Notes: generated by a model not told the origin, from the sequence alone. 16,125 bases of DNA from Opitutaceae bacterium (GCA_005787865.1 SXZN01000091.1:1-16125); one strand, 5' to 3'; shown: positions 1 to 8,495, counted from the first letter of the stretch. Made by a program: numbers and translations.

Positions 1-2
1 AC

Positions 3-509
3 GTCGCCGCCGCCACGCCACGGACCTCCCCCCTGCAAGAAGCCCGCGCCTGTATCCGGCAGGCCAAAATGCGCATCACCAAGCCGCGCATCGCAATTGT
101 CGAATCACTTTTGCAACACAAAGTGCCGATCAGCATCGAACGGATTCACCATGATGTCGGGGCGGCCGTATGCGATCTCGTCACGGTTTACCGCTGCCTC
201 GCTGCCTTTGAGACCCTGAATATTGTCCGACGCAGCTACTCACACAACGGAACTTGTCTTTATGAACTCAGCCTCGGCCGAGATCGTCACTACCACATTG
301 TTTGTAAAGCCTGTGGCGAAACTGAACGCTTAGATTATTCGCCAGTCGAGGGGGTCGAGCGTATGCTCCAAGATCGCGGTTATACACAAATTAGCCATGT
401 GATTGAATTTTTCGGAGTCTGTGCGGCGTGCCAAAAAACCAGCTCCCGAGCCCACGGAATTAAAACCGGCAAGGGCAAACGACTGATTGTCGCTATCCCC
501 TCGCCCTGA
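3..509 (+). CDS. Fur-family metal-responsive transcriptional regulator (5' partial)
   Basis: This is a DNA-binding repressor of the Fur/Zur/PerR family. The first ATG in view is at 69, but the frame stays open to the window edge. The upstream codons (LQEARACIRQAK) look like the first helix that normally precedes the family's 'LRxT..R' segment, so the true start is probably outside the window. Numbered from the ATG at 69, the winged-helix recognition region is about residues 39-55 (TVYRCLAAFETLNIVRR). The metal region has HYHIVC at 74-79. Two CxxC pairs (C79/C82 and C118/C121) form the structural zinc site. About 25 residues follow the second CxxC, a longer tail than usual. The subfamily cannot be fixed from sequence alone. 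The exported superoxide dismutase downstream on the other strand makes an iron or peroxide role tempting, but this is only context. Confidence 0.88.
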   Translation, partial: VAAATPRTSPLQEARACIRQAKMRITKPRIAIVESLLQHKVPISIERIHHDVGAAVCDLVTVYRCLAAFETLNIVRRSYSHNGTCLYELSLGRDRHYHIVCKACGETERLDYSPVEGVERMLQDRGYTQISHVIEFFGVCAACQKTSSRAHGIKTGKGKRLIVAIPSP

Positions 510-510
510 A

Positions 511-533
511 GCGCGGGCGGGCTAAGTCCGCGC
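511..533. terminator. GC-rich hairpin between convergent genes
   Basis: A perfect 6-bp inverted repeat (GCGCGG / CCGCGC) with an 11-nt loop lies in the 31-bp gap between the stop codons of the Fur-type gene and the ferredoxin gene. Its position suits a shared terminator. No T tract follows on either strand, so an intrinsic terminator is only a weak guess. Confidence 0.3.
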
Positions 534-540
534 CACCACA

Positions 541-879
541 CTAGAGAGGGGTAAGCGGGAGAGGGTGCACCGCTCGCACCCACTCAGCTACCGCCACGCC
601 GCCTTCGAGGTGTTCGCGCCGGATTCGATCAAAACGTTCCGGCGTTACCTGGGCGTACCAAACACCCTCAGGATAAACCACGAGCCAAGGCCCCTCCGCG
701 CATAAGCGTAAGCACGCTGCCTTGGTGCGCATCGCCGGCACAGCATACTCTTGCAGCGAAGCTTTGAGGTGCGCCCAAGTGGCTTGACCCTGCTCAGTCG
801 AGCAACAGTTCGGACCGACACACAAAAAAAGATGATGCCGAGCCGGCGGCAAATGAATGACTTTGGGCATCGCTTCCAT
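541..879 (-). CDS. Thioredoxin-like [2Fe-2S] ferredoxin
   Basis: A 112-residue protein of the thioredoxin-fold (2Fe-2S) ferredoxin type. It would be a small cytoplasmic electron carrier. The cluster cysteines appear as a first group in LCVGPNCC (C20, C25/C26) and a second pair in CLRLC (C56, C60). The latter is followed by the family's typical EGPW(L)VVYPEGVWY segment at 62-75. The frame extends further upstream, to 1026, but that part overlaps the superoxide dismutase gene and crosses a poly-A/T run. I therefore start at the ATG at 879; the ATG at 870 is an alternative. Neither has a clear ribosome binding site. It is the last gene of the minus-strand gatCAB-sod block, 86 nt after the dismutase stop. 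Its redox partner is not visible. Confidence 0.82.
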   Translation of the reverse strand: MEAMPKVIHLPPARHHLFLCVGPNCCSTEQGQATWAHLKASLQEYAVPAMRTKAACLRLCAEGPWLVVYPEGVWYAQVTPERFDRIRREHLEGGVAVAEWVRAVHPLPLTPL

Positions 880-905
880 GGGGTAACGGGCTACTCGTCG
901 TAAAT

Positions 906-929
906 AAAAAAAATCTGAGGGTGAGTCAG
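906..929 (-). terminator. Possible weak terminator after the superoxide dismutase gene
   Basis: Read on the minus strand, a 4-bp stem (CTGA/TCAG, 7-nt loop) is followed within one base by eight T residues. It lies 37-60 nt past the dismutase stop and just before the ferredoxin start. The stem is very short, so this may only attenuate, or mean nothing. Confidence 0.22.
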
Positions 930-965
930 CGGCTGGTGGCGCGCGATCTTGGGCAGAGATAGCGC

Positions 966-1712
966 TCAGGCCTTGAGCGCTGCGCAGTAATTTTGTTCGG
1001 CTTGGGTCCAGTTTAGGATATGCCAAAAAGCGGCGACATACTCTGCCCGCCGGTTTTGATAGTGCAGATAATAGGCATGCTCCCAGACATCGAGGCCGAG
1101 GAGGGGCGTGGCGCCGTCGCTAAGCGGCGAGTCTTGATTAGCGGTCGAGTGAATTTTGAGCGCGCCGTGCTGCAAGCTCAGCCAGACCCACCCACTGCCG
1201 AAACGCTTGAGCGCCACATCAGCAAATTGCTTTTTAAATTCTACCATCGAGCCAAAAGTATCGGTAATCGCCCCACCGAGTTGCGAGGGAGCTGTCCCCT
1301 GATCGGGGCCGATAATCTTCCAGAAAAATGCATGATTCACGTGACCGCCGACGTGATTACGAATCCCGAGCCGCAGCGCCTCAGGCACACGACCAAGATC
1401 ACGGACAAGACCCTCTGGTCCGCGCGCGAGGAGCTCCGGGTGCCCGGCGAGCAACTGCTTCGCGTTATTGAGATAAGCCTGATGATGTTTGGCGTGATGC
1501 AATTCCATCGTCTGAGCATCGAGGTACGGCTTCAGCGCTTGATAGGTGAAAGTGAGCGGTGGCAGCGTCCAGTCGAGGGCGGACGACGAGACCACGGCCG
1601 TCACTGGGGCCGCTGTAGCCCGACCTAAATCAAGGCTAGCCACAGCGAATCCCGCCCCCAGCAATTTTAGCACCTGCCGCCGATCGAGCCTTGGGCGAGA
1701 GGATGATTTCAT
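966..1712 (-). CDS. sodA: Superoxide dismutase, Mn-type, with twin-arginine signal peptide
   Basis: Converts superoxide to oxygen and hydrogen peroxide. The 248-residue protein carries a 45-50-residue N-terminal extension absent from cytoplasmic SodA. It begins with a twin-arginine motif (DRRQVLKLL, residues 10-18), then a hydrophobic stretch (19-27) and an AxA-like site near 33-36. Export through Tat, already folded and metal-loaded, is inferred. The catalytic domain starts near LPPLTFTYQAL (50-60). Metal ligands by family alignment are H72 (MELHHAKHH), H127 (NHAFFW), D208 and H212 (LDVWEHAYY). Gly123 and the Gln in ANQDSP (Q193) are the manganese-type choices at the positions separating Mn from Fe enzymes. 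It starts 49 nt after gatB on the same strand and is probably cotranscribed. No ribosome binding site is seen before the ATG at 1712. Confidence 0.93.
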   Translation of the reverse strand: MKSSSRPRLDRRQVLKLLGAGFAVASLDLGRATAAPVTAVVSSSALDWTLPPLTFTYQALKPYLDAQTMELHHAKHHQAYLNNAKQLLAGHPELLARGPEGLVRDLGRVPEALRLGIRNHVGGHVNHAFFWKIIGPDQGTAPSQLGGAITDTFGSMVEFKKQFADVALKRFGSGWVWLSLQHGALKIHSTANQDSPLSDGATPLLGLDVWEHAYYLHYQNRRAEYVAAFWHILNWTQAEQNYCAALKA

Positions 1713-1761
1713 TTGGACAAGTTACTGGTATTTACCGGTAGCGCAAGCAGACCGCTCGATT

Positions 1762-3216
1762 TTAAGATTTACCGGCGAGCAGCTGCCGCCGAACTAATTC
1801 ATCAACCAACCTAGGATTCGCCTTACCTTGCGAGGCTTTCATGACGGCACCCTTAACCGCATTGATGGCCTGCTCTTTGCCGGCCAAGAATTCAGCGACC
1901 GCCTTGGGGTTCGCCACGATGGCGGCCTGCACCCAGTGCTCGAGCGCCCCGCTATCCGTCGACTGTTTAAGATTCTTTTGCATTACGATGACGGCCGGCG
2001 CCTCACCCGTTTGAAACATATCATTAAAAACCTCCTTAGCGGCGGTCATGGAAATCTCGCCTTGCTCAACGAGGTTGACCAAGGCCGCAATATGCGCCGG
2101 ACGAAGCTTGCTCACGGCGAGGGCGATCCCCCCCGCGGCCAGCTCTCGGCGCAGGTCGTTGACTAACCAATTAGCGACTGCCTGCGGATGAGCGCAGAGC
2201 CGGACGACCTCTTCAAAAAAATCCGCGAGCGCGCGCTCGGGTACGAGCACGGCAGTAATCGTATAGGGGAGCTGGTATTGCGTGATGAAGCGGCGCTGCC
2301 GAGCATAGGGCAGCTCAGGAATGGTCGCCTGAATCGTCGCCCGCCAAGCCGCATCCACCTGCACTGGCAGCAAGTCTGGATCAGGGAAATAGCGATAATC
2401 ATGCGCCATTTCTTTGGAGCGCATCGCGACCGAGGTGCCCGCTTCACCATCATATTGTCGCGTCTCCTGCACAATACTCCCGCCGGCAGTCAGCACGGCA
2501 GTCTGACGGCGTATCTCCAAAGCGATGCCATCACGCACGTATGAAATAGAATTAAGATTCTTTAGCTCAACCTTGACGCCCAACTGGGTCTGGCCGATCG
2601 GGCGAATCGAAATGTTCGCATCACAACGCAACTGGCCCTTCTCCATATCGCAGTCGGAAATTCCCCCTTGCACCATGGTCATACGCAGTGAGGTGAGGAA
2701 AGCGAAAGCCTCTTCAGCACTGTGCATCGCTGGCTCCGACACAATCTCCATCAACGGGGTCCCCGCTCGATTATAATCAACCAAAGAATCGTGCACCTCG
2801 TGCGTCAATTTACCAACGTCCTCTTCCAAATGGATTCGCGTCAGCGGGATTTGCTTGTGCTCTCCCATGATATTCCGCGCCTCCCCTGGCAGTTCGATTT
2901 CCACGCTACCGGCTAGACAGATCGGTTGGTCGTATTGAGAGATCTGGTAATTTTTAGGCGAATCGGGGTAAAAATAATTTTTACGGTCCCACTTACAAAC
3001 AGGCGCGATGGTGCAACCCAACATCAGCCCAGCCTTAATAATTTTATCGAGCGCCTCTTTGTTGAGCACCGGCAGCGCACCCGGCAACGCGAGCACCACG
3101 GGATCAGTTAACGTGTTCGGCGGTGCGCCGTAGCCCGCCGCGACGCGCGTGAACATTTTAGAGGCCGTCTTCAACTGCACGTGAACCTCCAAGCCAATGA
3201 CAGCTTCGTAATTCAT
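1762..3216 (-). CDS. gatB: Asp/Glu-tRNA(Asn/Gln) amidotransferase subunit B
   Basis: GatB is the tRNA-binding and kinase subunit of GatCAB. It phosphorylates the side chain of misacylated Glu-tRNA(Gln) or Asp-tRNA(Asn), which is then amidated with ammonia from GatA. The 484 residues match the family length. The N-terminal cradle domain shows YEAVIGLEVHVQLKT (3-17), the WDRKNYFYPDSPKNYQIS block near 80-97, and DCDMEKGQLRCDANISIRP further on. The C-terminal helical and YqeY-like tail domain runs to RRQLLAGKS. Its start is 97 nt after the gatA stop. Its stop is 49 nt before the superoxide dismutase start, so gatC-gatA-gatB-sod may be one transcript. No Shine-Dalgarno is visible before the ATG. 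Confidence 0.97.
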   Translation of the reverse strand: MNYEAVIGLEVHVQLKTASKMFTRVAAGYGAPPNTLTDPVVLALPGALPVLNKEALDKIIKAGLMLGCTIAPVCKWDRKNYFYPDSPKNYQISQYDQPICLAGSVEIELPGEARNIMGEHKQIPLTRIHLEEDVGKLTHEVHDSLVDYNRAGTPLMEIVSEPAMHSAEEAFAFLTSLRMTMVQGGISDCDMEKGQLRCDANISIRPIGQTQLGVKVELKNLNSISYVRDGIALEIRRQTAVLTAGGSIVQETRQYDGEAGTSVAMRSKEMAHDYRYFPDPDLLPVQVDAAWRATIQATIPELPYARQRRFITQYQLPYTITAVLVPERALADFFEEVVRLCAHPQAVANWLVNDLRRELAAGGIALAVSKLRPAHIAALVNLVEQGEISMTAAKEVFNDMFQTGEAPAVIVMQKNLKQSTDSGALEHWVQAAIVANPKAVAEFLAGKEQAINAVKGAVMKASQGKANPRLVDELVRRQLLAGKS

Positions 3217-3313
3217 CGGGAAGCGCCCAGCTTAGCAGGGAGCGAGCGGCGGGGTTTAAAAATGAACACCGGGAAAAGGCTCGCGCCGACAAATCGACTG
3301 CTCGGTAAATTAT

Positions 3314-4783
3314 TCACAAATTTGGATATTTCGTGTGCCACGAATGGCCCTGTTCGTAAGTGTGCGCGATCGTCAACATTTCGGCTTCGCCGAAAGGTTG
3401 GCCAATAATTTGTAAACCGATGGGCAAGCCCCCGGCCGTGAATCCGCAGGGCAGCGAAATACCGGGCAGGCCAGCGAGATTAACTCCAATGGTATAAATA
3501 TCGTTAAGATACATCGCCAATGGATCGGAGGATTTTTCGCCTAACTTGAAGGCGGCCGTTGGCGTAGTCGGCGAGAGCATGACATCACAATCTTGAAAAA
3601 CCCGCATGAATTCACCGCGGATCAGGGTGCGCACCTTCTGCGCTCGGAGATAATACGCGTCGTAGTAGCCGCTGCTGAGCACATGCGTGCCCAAGATGAT
3701 GCGGCGCTTAACTTCTTCCCCAAAGCCTTCGGCCCGCGACTGAGCATAAATTGAAATAGCGCCCGTCGCCACACGCGTCCGATGACCATAGCGGATGCCG
3801 TCATAGCGCGCTAAATTGGAAGAGGCTTCCGCTGTGGCGATCAGGTAATAAACCGCGATGGCGTATTCGGCGGTGAGCGGCAACGAAACCTCCCTAATTT
3901 CAGCACCAGCACTGCGATAAAAAGCGAGCGCTTGCTGGACGGCCGCCCCGATCTCAGCATCGAGCCCTGGGCCAAAAAACTCTTTAGGCACACCGATGCG
4001 CCACGGTCTTGATTTTTTTTGGAGCGCGGCACTGTAATCAGGTATGACCGTCGACAATGAAGTCGAATCACGGGAATCGTGACCCGCCACGACCTGAAGC
4101 AATTGCGCCGCATCGCCCACGGTACGCGTTAACGTCCCAATTTGGTCGAGCGAAGACGCAAAGGCCGCTAAGCCGTAGCGCGAGACCAGGCCATAAGTTG
4201 GTTTCAGACCAACCAAACCACAAAAGGCGGCAGGCTGGCGAATAGAGCCACCCGTGTCTGAGCCCAGCGCCACCGGCATCTCCCCCGCCGCGACCGCCGC
4301 AGCCGAACCACCGGAACTCCCACCTGGGACCCGCGTCAAATCCCACGGATTGGCGGTCGCCCCAAAAGCAGAATTCTCGGTTGAGGAGCCCATCGCGAAT
4401 TCATCCAAATTAAGCCGACCCCAAGGAATCGCTCCCGCCGCCTTAAGTTTGGTCGTCACCGTGGCATCGTAAGGAGAAATAAAATTCGCGAGCATCTTGC
4501 TCGAAGCCGTCAGCGGCTGCCCCTCGACCGCAATCACATCTTTAAAGCCAATCGGGATCCCATCCAGCGGCCCCCGCGCCTGCCCCGCCGCCCGACGCGC
4601 ATCAGACGCAGCCGCCAAACCAAGCGCGCCGACCTCGTCGCGAGAATTAAACGCGTGCACGCGGCCTTCAACGGCAGTGGTCCGAGCGACAAAGGCCTGC
4701 ATGAGCTCGCTCGCCGAAATGCTCTTGGCGGCCAGCATAGCCGAAAGTTCTGCAACCGATTTGAAAATCAAGGGAGAGGACAT
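3314..4783 (-). CDS. gatA: Asp/Glu-tRNA(Asn/Gln) amidotransferase subunit A (amidase)
   Basis: GatA is the glutaminase/amidase subunit. It releases ammonia from glutamine and passes it to GatB. The 489-residue protein has a complete amidase-signature catalytic triad: Lys81 (GIPIGFKDV), cis-Ser156 (PGGSSGGS) and nucleophile Ser180 (GSDTGGSIRQPA). The 24-residue serine spacing equals that of characterised GatA proteins. The active site is intact, so the protein should be functional. Its ATG at 4783 lies 3 nt after the gatC stop, so translation is probably coupled. Together the subunits indicate that the organism makes Gln-tRNA and/or Asn-tRNA by the indirect pathway. Whether GlnRS or AsnRS also exists elsewhere cannot be seen here. 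Confidence 0.97.
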   Translation of the reverse strand: MSSPLIFKSVAELSAMLAAKSISASELMQAFVARTTAVEGRVHAFNSRDEVGALGLAAASDARRAAGQARGPLDGIPIGFKDVIAVEGQPLTASSKMLANFISPYDATVTTKLKAAGAIPWGRLNLDEFAMGSSTENSAFGATANPWDLTRVPGGSSGGSAAAVAAGEMPVALGSDTGGSIRQPAAFCGLVGLKPTYGLVSRYGLAAFASSLDQIGTLTRTVGDAAQLLQVVAGHDSRDSTSLSTVIPDYSAALQKKSRPWRIGVPKEFFGPGLDAEIGAAVQQALAFYRSAGAEIREVSLPLTAEYAIAVYYLIATAEASSNLARYDGIRYGHRTRVATGAISIYAQSRAEGFGEEVKRRIILGTHVLSSGYYDAYYLRAQKVRTLIRGEFMRVFQDCDVMLSPTTPTAAFKLGEKSSDPLAMYLNDIYTIGVNLAGLPGISLPCGFTAGGLPIGLQIIGQPFGEAEMLTIAHTYEQGHSWHTKYPNL

Positions 4784-4786
4784 GGG

Positions 4787-5077
4787 CTACTCGACTACTT
4801 TGGGCACCACGATTGAGTCAGCCCGCTGTTCAGGAGCATTCCGGAGGGCCTCTTCAACCGATAAGCCCGCCACCACCACATCAGCCGCCCAAACATTAAA
4901 AACCGGCAAGCCATGCGCCATCGGCTCAATCCCCGCCACCTCCACCTGCTTAAGTTTATCGACGTAGTGTAATATATCACCCAACTGTTGCGATAGTTTA
5001 GCTTGTTCAGTCGCCGTAAGCGCCAAGCGCGCAAGACGGGCAACATATTCAATATTAATCTCGGCGGAGGAATTCAT
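4787..5077 (-). CDS. gatC: Asp/Glu-tRNA(Asn/Gln) amidotransferase subunit C
   Basis: GatC is the small belt-like subunit that wraps and stabilises GatA and GatB. I start it at the ATG at 5077, giving 96 residues (MNSSAEINIEYVARLARLAL). This fits the usual family start, where 'I..e.V..lArLaL' comes within the first 20 residues. A longer frame from 5134 adds 19 residues without family character. GatC features seen are LARLAL with a following TEQAKLSQQLGDIL helix and the VEPMAHG-like segment IEPMAHGLPVFN. The C-terminus ends DSIVVPKVVE, the conserved 'f.vPkv.e' tail. It is the first gene of the minus-strand operon and diverges from the PilZ gene across a ~95-bp gap that must hold both promoters. 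Confidence 0.9.
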   Translation of the reverse strand: MNSSAEINIEYVARLARLALTATEQAKLSQQLGDILHYVDKLKQVEVAGIEPMAHGLPVFNVWAADVVVAGLSVEEALRNAPEQRADSIVVPKVVE

Positions 5078-5172
5078 GAAAGAGCTAAATGTGTTGATAA
5101 GAAGGTGGCGGAATCGCTGTTTGGCAATCGACAAAAAGCTACCAGTCCGCGCGTGCTGATTTTCCCATCAAG

Positions 5173-6012
5173 ATGCATGACGGTGGCGGTAATCTATTAG
5201 TAATCGCCTCTGTGCTTTTTTTTAAACGCATTCTCAATTTCACTCAAGAGACCGCCCCGCTCCCCGACCTCCGTCAGGCGGCGCGCCATGCCGTAGGCTT
5301 AACCTTTCCCTTTAAGGCCGTTCTTAGCCTAAGCCCACACGATGCCGACGGCAAATTGATCGCTGGCCAGATCAATGGACAAGATTGGGCCGGCCGCCTG
5401 ACTAATTTATCAGCCACGGGCGGGAGCATCCAGCTTAGCGCGGCCTCAGCCGCAACGCGCGGGGAGCCGTGCTATTTAAAGCTAAGTTTGCACCGTTACT
5501 CGCTCGAGCTCCCCGGCACCGTAGCTTATTTTCGCGGTTATCCCCAACAGGCCCATTGCGGATTTTCATTTAACTTTCCCGATTTTGAAGCCCAGAAAGC
5601 TTATCTCCAGTTGCTAGAGCCCGTCGCCATTGGCGCGTCCCTCAGCGCCGTGTCGACTAAACCAATCAAGCATGAGACGACCGAATTGCGCTCTACTATG
5701 TTTCACGGCCACGCTGCAACAATACTCACCATCTGGCGACAACCCTCCAGCGACCAGATTCATGGTTTCGATCTACGGATGAATACCTGCGGTGTAAGAT
5801 GGAACGAGGGGATGCCGTCTTTTGATATTTACGGAGTCACCCAGCCACCCACCCCACCGGGTAAAAAATCGGTCCCGCCACCGCCGATCTTTTCAAAACT
5901 AAGCGACGCCCAAGAAGAAGAGGTTCGCTGGCTGTTCTACCTAGCTATTCCCAATATGGGTAAAGGGGTGCCTGCAGATGTTCGTGGTTTTTTTAGTAAA
6001 TTGATCACCTGA
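5173..6012 (+). CDS. PilZ-domain protein, predicted c-di-GMP receptor
   Basis: A 279-residue cytoplasmic protein. Both PilZ ligand motifs are present with normal spacing: RxxxR as RQAAR (34-38), and NxSxxG as NLSATG (78-83). The barrel strands between and after them (FPFKAVLSLSP, CYLKLSL, LPGTVAYFRGYP, HCGFSFNF) end near residue 150. Cyclic di-GMP binding is therefore likely. The remaining ~130 residues are not recognised. They hold a proline-rich stretch (225-238) and a helix-like end (DAQEEEVRWLFYLAIPNMG). There is no signal peptide; the first 20 residues are mildly hydrophobic with a Lys-Arg pair. A GTG at 5212 is an alternative start. It is transcribed away from gatC and converges on pheT, with only 23 nt between the stops. 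Targets cannot be inferred from the neighbours. Confidence 0.75.
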   Translation: MHDGGGNLLVIASVLFFKRILNFTQETAPLPDLRQAARHAVGLTFPFKAVLSLSPHDADGKLIAGQINGQDWAGRLTNLSATGGSIQLSAASAATRGEPCYLKLSLHRYSLELPGTVAYFRGYPQQAHCGFSFNFPDFEAQKAYLQLLEPVAIGASLSAVSTKPIKHETTELRSTMFHGHAATILTIWRQPSSDQIHGFDLRMNTCGVRWNEGMPSFDIYGVTQPPTPPGKKSVPPPPIFSKLSDAQEEEVRWLFYLAIPNMGKGVPADVRGFFSKLIT

Positions 6013-6035
6013 AAATCCAGCGCAGCGAGCTCGCG

Positions 6036-8495
6036 TCAGGCCCGCACGGTAATTGATCCGTCCGCGACGATCTGCTGCTGAATTTTAGTGAAGACGGCAT
6101 TAACCTCATCATCGGTTAAGGTGCGCTCCTGCGAACGAAACGATAGGGAGAAACCCAAACTCTTCTTCCCCTCGGGCAAACCCTGCCCTTGATACACATC
6201 AAAAATCTCGACCGCCTCGATCGCGAACGCTGATCCCGTGGAGGCTTGGGCGATGCCAAGCAGAGCGCGCCGGACTTCTTCGGCCGAGCGCGCTGCCTCA
6301 ACGACCAGCGCGAGGTCCCGCAAAACAGTCGGGAATAAACCAAAAGGCTGATAGCGACGATGGCCAGTCGAGCTCGTTAATTTTTCCGGCAAAATAGCGA
6401 GCATCCCAGCCCACACCGTACCCTCAACCCCCGCCGCACGAACCATGCTAAGATCCAGTAATCCTCCGCAAACGGACCAGCCAATTGAAGACTCTCCCGC
6501 CACCGCTGCGTGGCCTGCCTGCCAGCCCCAACCAGCGCCACTGATCGGCCTAAGCTCAGCGCTCGCCCAATCGATCCCCGCTTGCTGAGCGAGAATCATC
6601 AGGTGCTGTTTTACCGTATAAAAATCAGGCGCTGATCGAGCCAACCAAGAACGTTCTTTGGGATTATGGCACAATAGAAACGCCGCCCCTAAATATTCCT
6701 GCACCGTGCCATTAAGCTCCATGAAGACGCGCCCCGTCTCAAAAAGCTGCGTGGCGGGCACTCCGCGCGATTGATTTAATTTCAGCGCAGCCAACAGCCC
6801 CAAGACCAACGTGGGGCGAAGGTGCGATTGGTCGTCCACAAAAGGGTTAGCTAAGGCCAACTCCGCGGCCGCGGTATCGGAAACCCACGTCGCCAACTCC
6901 TGCCGCGAGCGCAAGGTGTAGTTAACCACTTCATGGAAACGTTGTCCGACCAAATAAGCGGTAACCTGGCGATTAAAGATCGCGATAGGATCATCATCGC
7001 CATCGGCCAGCGCTGGGCCAATCGCCAAAGCTGGAGGCACGCGATCAGTGCCGTAGATGCGTAAAACTTCCTCCACGAGATCGATCGGCCGATCGAGATC
7101 GGTACGATAACTAGGAATTTTGACCGTCCAGTCTACCGCCGGAGGGCGCGCAACTGCGGCAACAATGATTAAATTGAGCGCCTCAAGAGCACCGCGCATT
7201 TCCTCGTCGCTTATGTAAAAACCCAAGCGCTCGCGGATGTAATCAGGGCTGACGATAATCTCGCGCGTCCAAGTCTGATCACCGCCCACCAGGCACGCGG
7301 GGCCCACGACGGTACCACCGGCGGTCGCTTGAATTAAATCAACGGCCCGATAGGCCGCGGCCACCGTGCCATGCGGATCAACCCCACGCTCGAAACGGTA
7401 GGACGAATCGGAAGCCAGACCGAGGCGTTTAGCGGTTCCGCGAATTGATTGCGGCCGAAAACAGGCCGCCTCAATTACAATGTCAGTCGTTGGCGCCTCC
7501 ACTTCTGCATTAGCCCCACCCATAATGCCCGCGATCACCAGGGGCTGGGCGGCATCCGCAATTACCACCATGTGCGCACTGAGGATTCGCTCCTTGCCAT
7601 CAAGCGTCAGCAATATCTCGCCCTCAACCGCTCGCCGCACGACGAGCTGTTGGCCCTTAATTTTTTTGGCATCAAAAATATGTAAAGGCTGACCGAGTTC
7701 GAGCATCACGTAATTACCCACGTCCACCAGATTGTTAATGGGGCGCAAACCGACCGCCTGTAAGCGTTCCTGCAGCCAAGCTGGGCTCGGACCAACTTTT
7801 ACCCCCGTGAGGCCGAGACCGAAATAGAGCGGACAATCCTCGGGGGCCTCGACACGAACGCTCGCCAGAATATCAGGCCGTAAGACTTCGTTGGTGATAC
7901 CGCGAAATGTGGTCGCGGGAAATTCGACGGGGCGACGAAACCAAGCCGCCAATTCACGCGCCATTCCGATGTGACTGAGTGCATCCGGCCGGTTGGGGGT
8001 GACTTCGAGATCAAAGACCGTGTCACCCTCTGGCATAATTTCATTAAGCGCGACCCCGATCGGCGCATCCGCCGCCAAGATCAATAGCCCACTAGCCGAG
8101 CCAGTGAGACCCAACTCATCAGCCGCACACAACATGCCCGCGGAGGCTTGTCCACGAATCTTCGATTCCTTGATTTTAAAATTACCGGGCAGGATCGCCC
8201 CCGGCAAGGCCACCGGCACGCGATTACCGACAGCACAATTAGGCGCGCCACAAACGATGGTGCGCACGCCGCCCTGAGCCAGGCCAACGTCAACGGTGCA
8301 AATCGAAAGCTTATCCGCATTGGGATGCTTCTCCCGCGTCTTAATCTCCCCAACTACGACCTGAGCCAGCGGCGGCAGCCCGGTGTTAATCACCCCTTCC
8401 ACCTCAAAGCCCAGCAAGGTGATGGCGCGTTTAAGTTCATCGACTGACGCGTCGAGGGCGACGTATTGCTTTAGCCAATTGCGGCTGATTTTCAT
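6036..8495 (-). CDS. pheT: Phenylalanine--tRNA ligase, beta subunit
   Basis: Beta chain of the heterotetrameric PheRS that charges tRNA(Phe). At 819 residues it is the full bacterial type. The order is an N-terminal segment (MKISRNWLKQYV), the EMAP/Tyr-like tRNA-binding domain (about 44-157, including HPNADKLSICTVDVG), and the B3/4 editing domain (about 215-390, with FEVTPNRPD-like VTPNRPDALSHIGMAR just before). The B5 and catalytic-like core follow. The C-terminal FDX-ACB anticodon-binding domain spans about 713-818 (FGLFPTVLRDLALVVE to the end). It follows pheS by 88 nt on the same strand and is probably cotranscribed. No Shine-Dalgarno is seen; the 25 nt before the ATG are AT-rich. Confidence 0.98.
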   Translation of the reverse strand: MKISRNWLKQYVALDASVDELKRAITLLGFEVEGVINTGLPPLAQVVVGEIKTREKHPNADKLSICTVDVGLAQGGVRTIVCGAPNCAVGNRVPVALPGAILPGNFKIKESKIRGQASAGMLCAADELGLTGSASGLLILAADAPIGVALNEIMPEGDTVFDLEVTPNRPDALSHIGMARELAAWFRRPVEFPATTFRGITNEVLRPDILASVRVEAPEDCPLYFGLGLTGVKVGPSPAWLQERLQAVGLRPINNLVDVGNYVMLELGQPLHIFDAKKIKGQQLVVRRAVEGEILLTLDGKERILSAHMVVIADAAQPLVIAGIMGGANAEVEAPTTDIVIEAACFRPQSIRGTAKRLGLASDSSYRFERGVDPHGTVAAAYRAVDLIQATAGGTVVGPACLVGGDQTWTREIIVSPDYIRERLGFYISDEEMRGALEALNLIIVAAVARPPAVDWTVKIPSYRTDLDRPIDLVEEVLRIYGTDRVPPALAIGPALADGDDDPIAIFNRQVTAYLVGQRFHEVVNYTLRSRQELATWVSDTAAAELALANPFVDDQSHLRPTLVLGLLAALKLNQSRGVPATQLFETGRVFMELNGTVQEYLGAAFLLCHNPKERSWLARSAPDFYTVKQHLMILAQQAGIDWASAELRPISGAGWGWQAGHAAVAGESSIGWSVCGGLLDLSMVRAAGVEGTVWAGMLAILPEKLTSSTGHRRYQPFGLFPTVLRDLALVVEAARSAEEVRRALLGIAQASTGSAFAIEAVEIFDVYQGQGLPEGKKSLGFSLSFRSQERTLTDDEVNAVFTKIQQQIVADGSITVRA

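Noticed and set aside
880..1026. Upstream extension of the ferredoxin frame
   Set aside because: It overlaps the end of the dismutase gene, crosses an A/T run, and has no ferredoxin character. The start at 879 fits the family length.
1020..1628. Open frame of 202 codons on the plus strand inside the superoxide dismutase gene
   Set aside because: Antisense to a gene with all metal ligands in place; its translation shows no recognisable domain.
1719..1734. Small inverted repeat (ACTGGT/ACCGGT) in the gatB-sod gap
   Set aside because: Six bases with a mismatch when read in the direction of transcription, and no T tract.
6013..6035. Palindrome GCGAGCTCGC at 6025-6034 between the PilZ gene and pheT as a terminator
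   Set aside because: Only 10 bp with no loop and no T tract; more likely chance.
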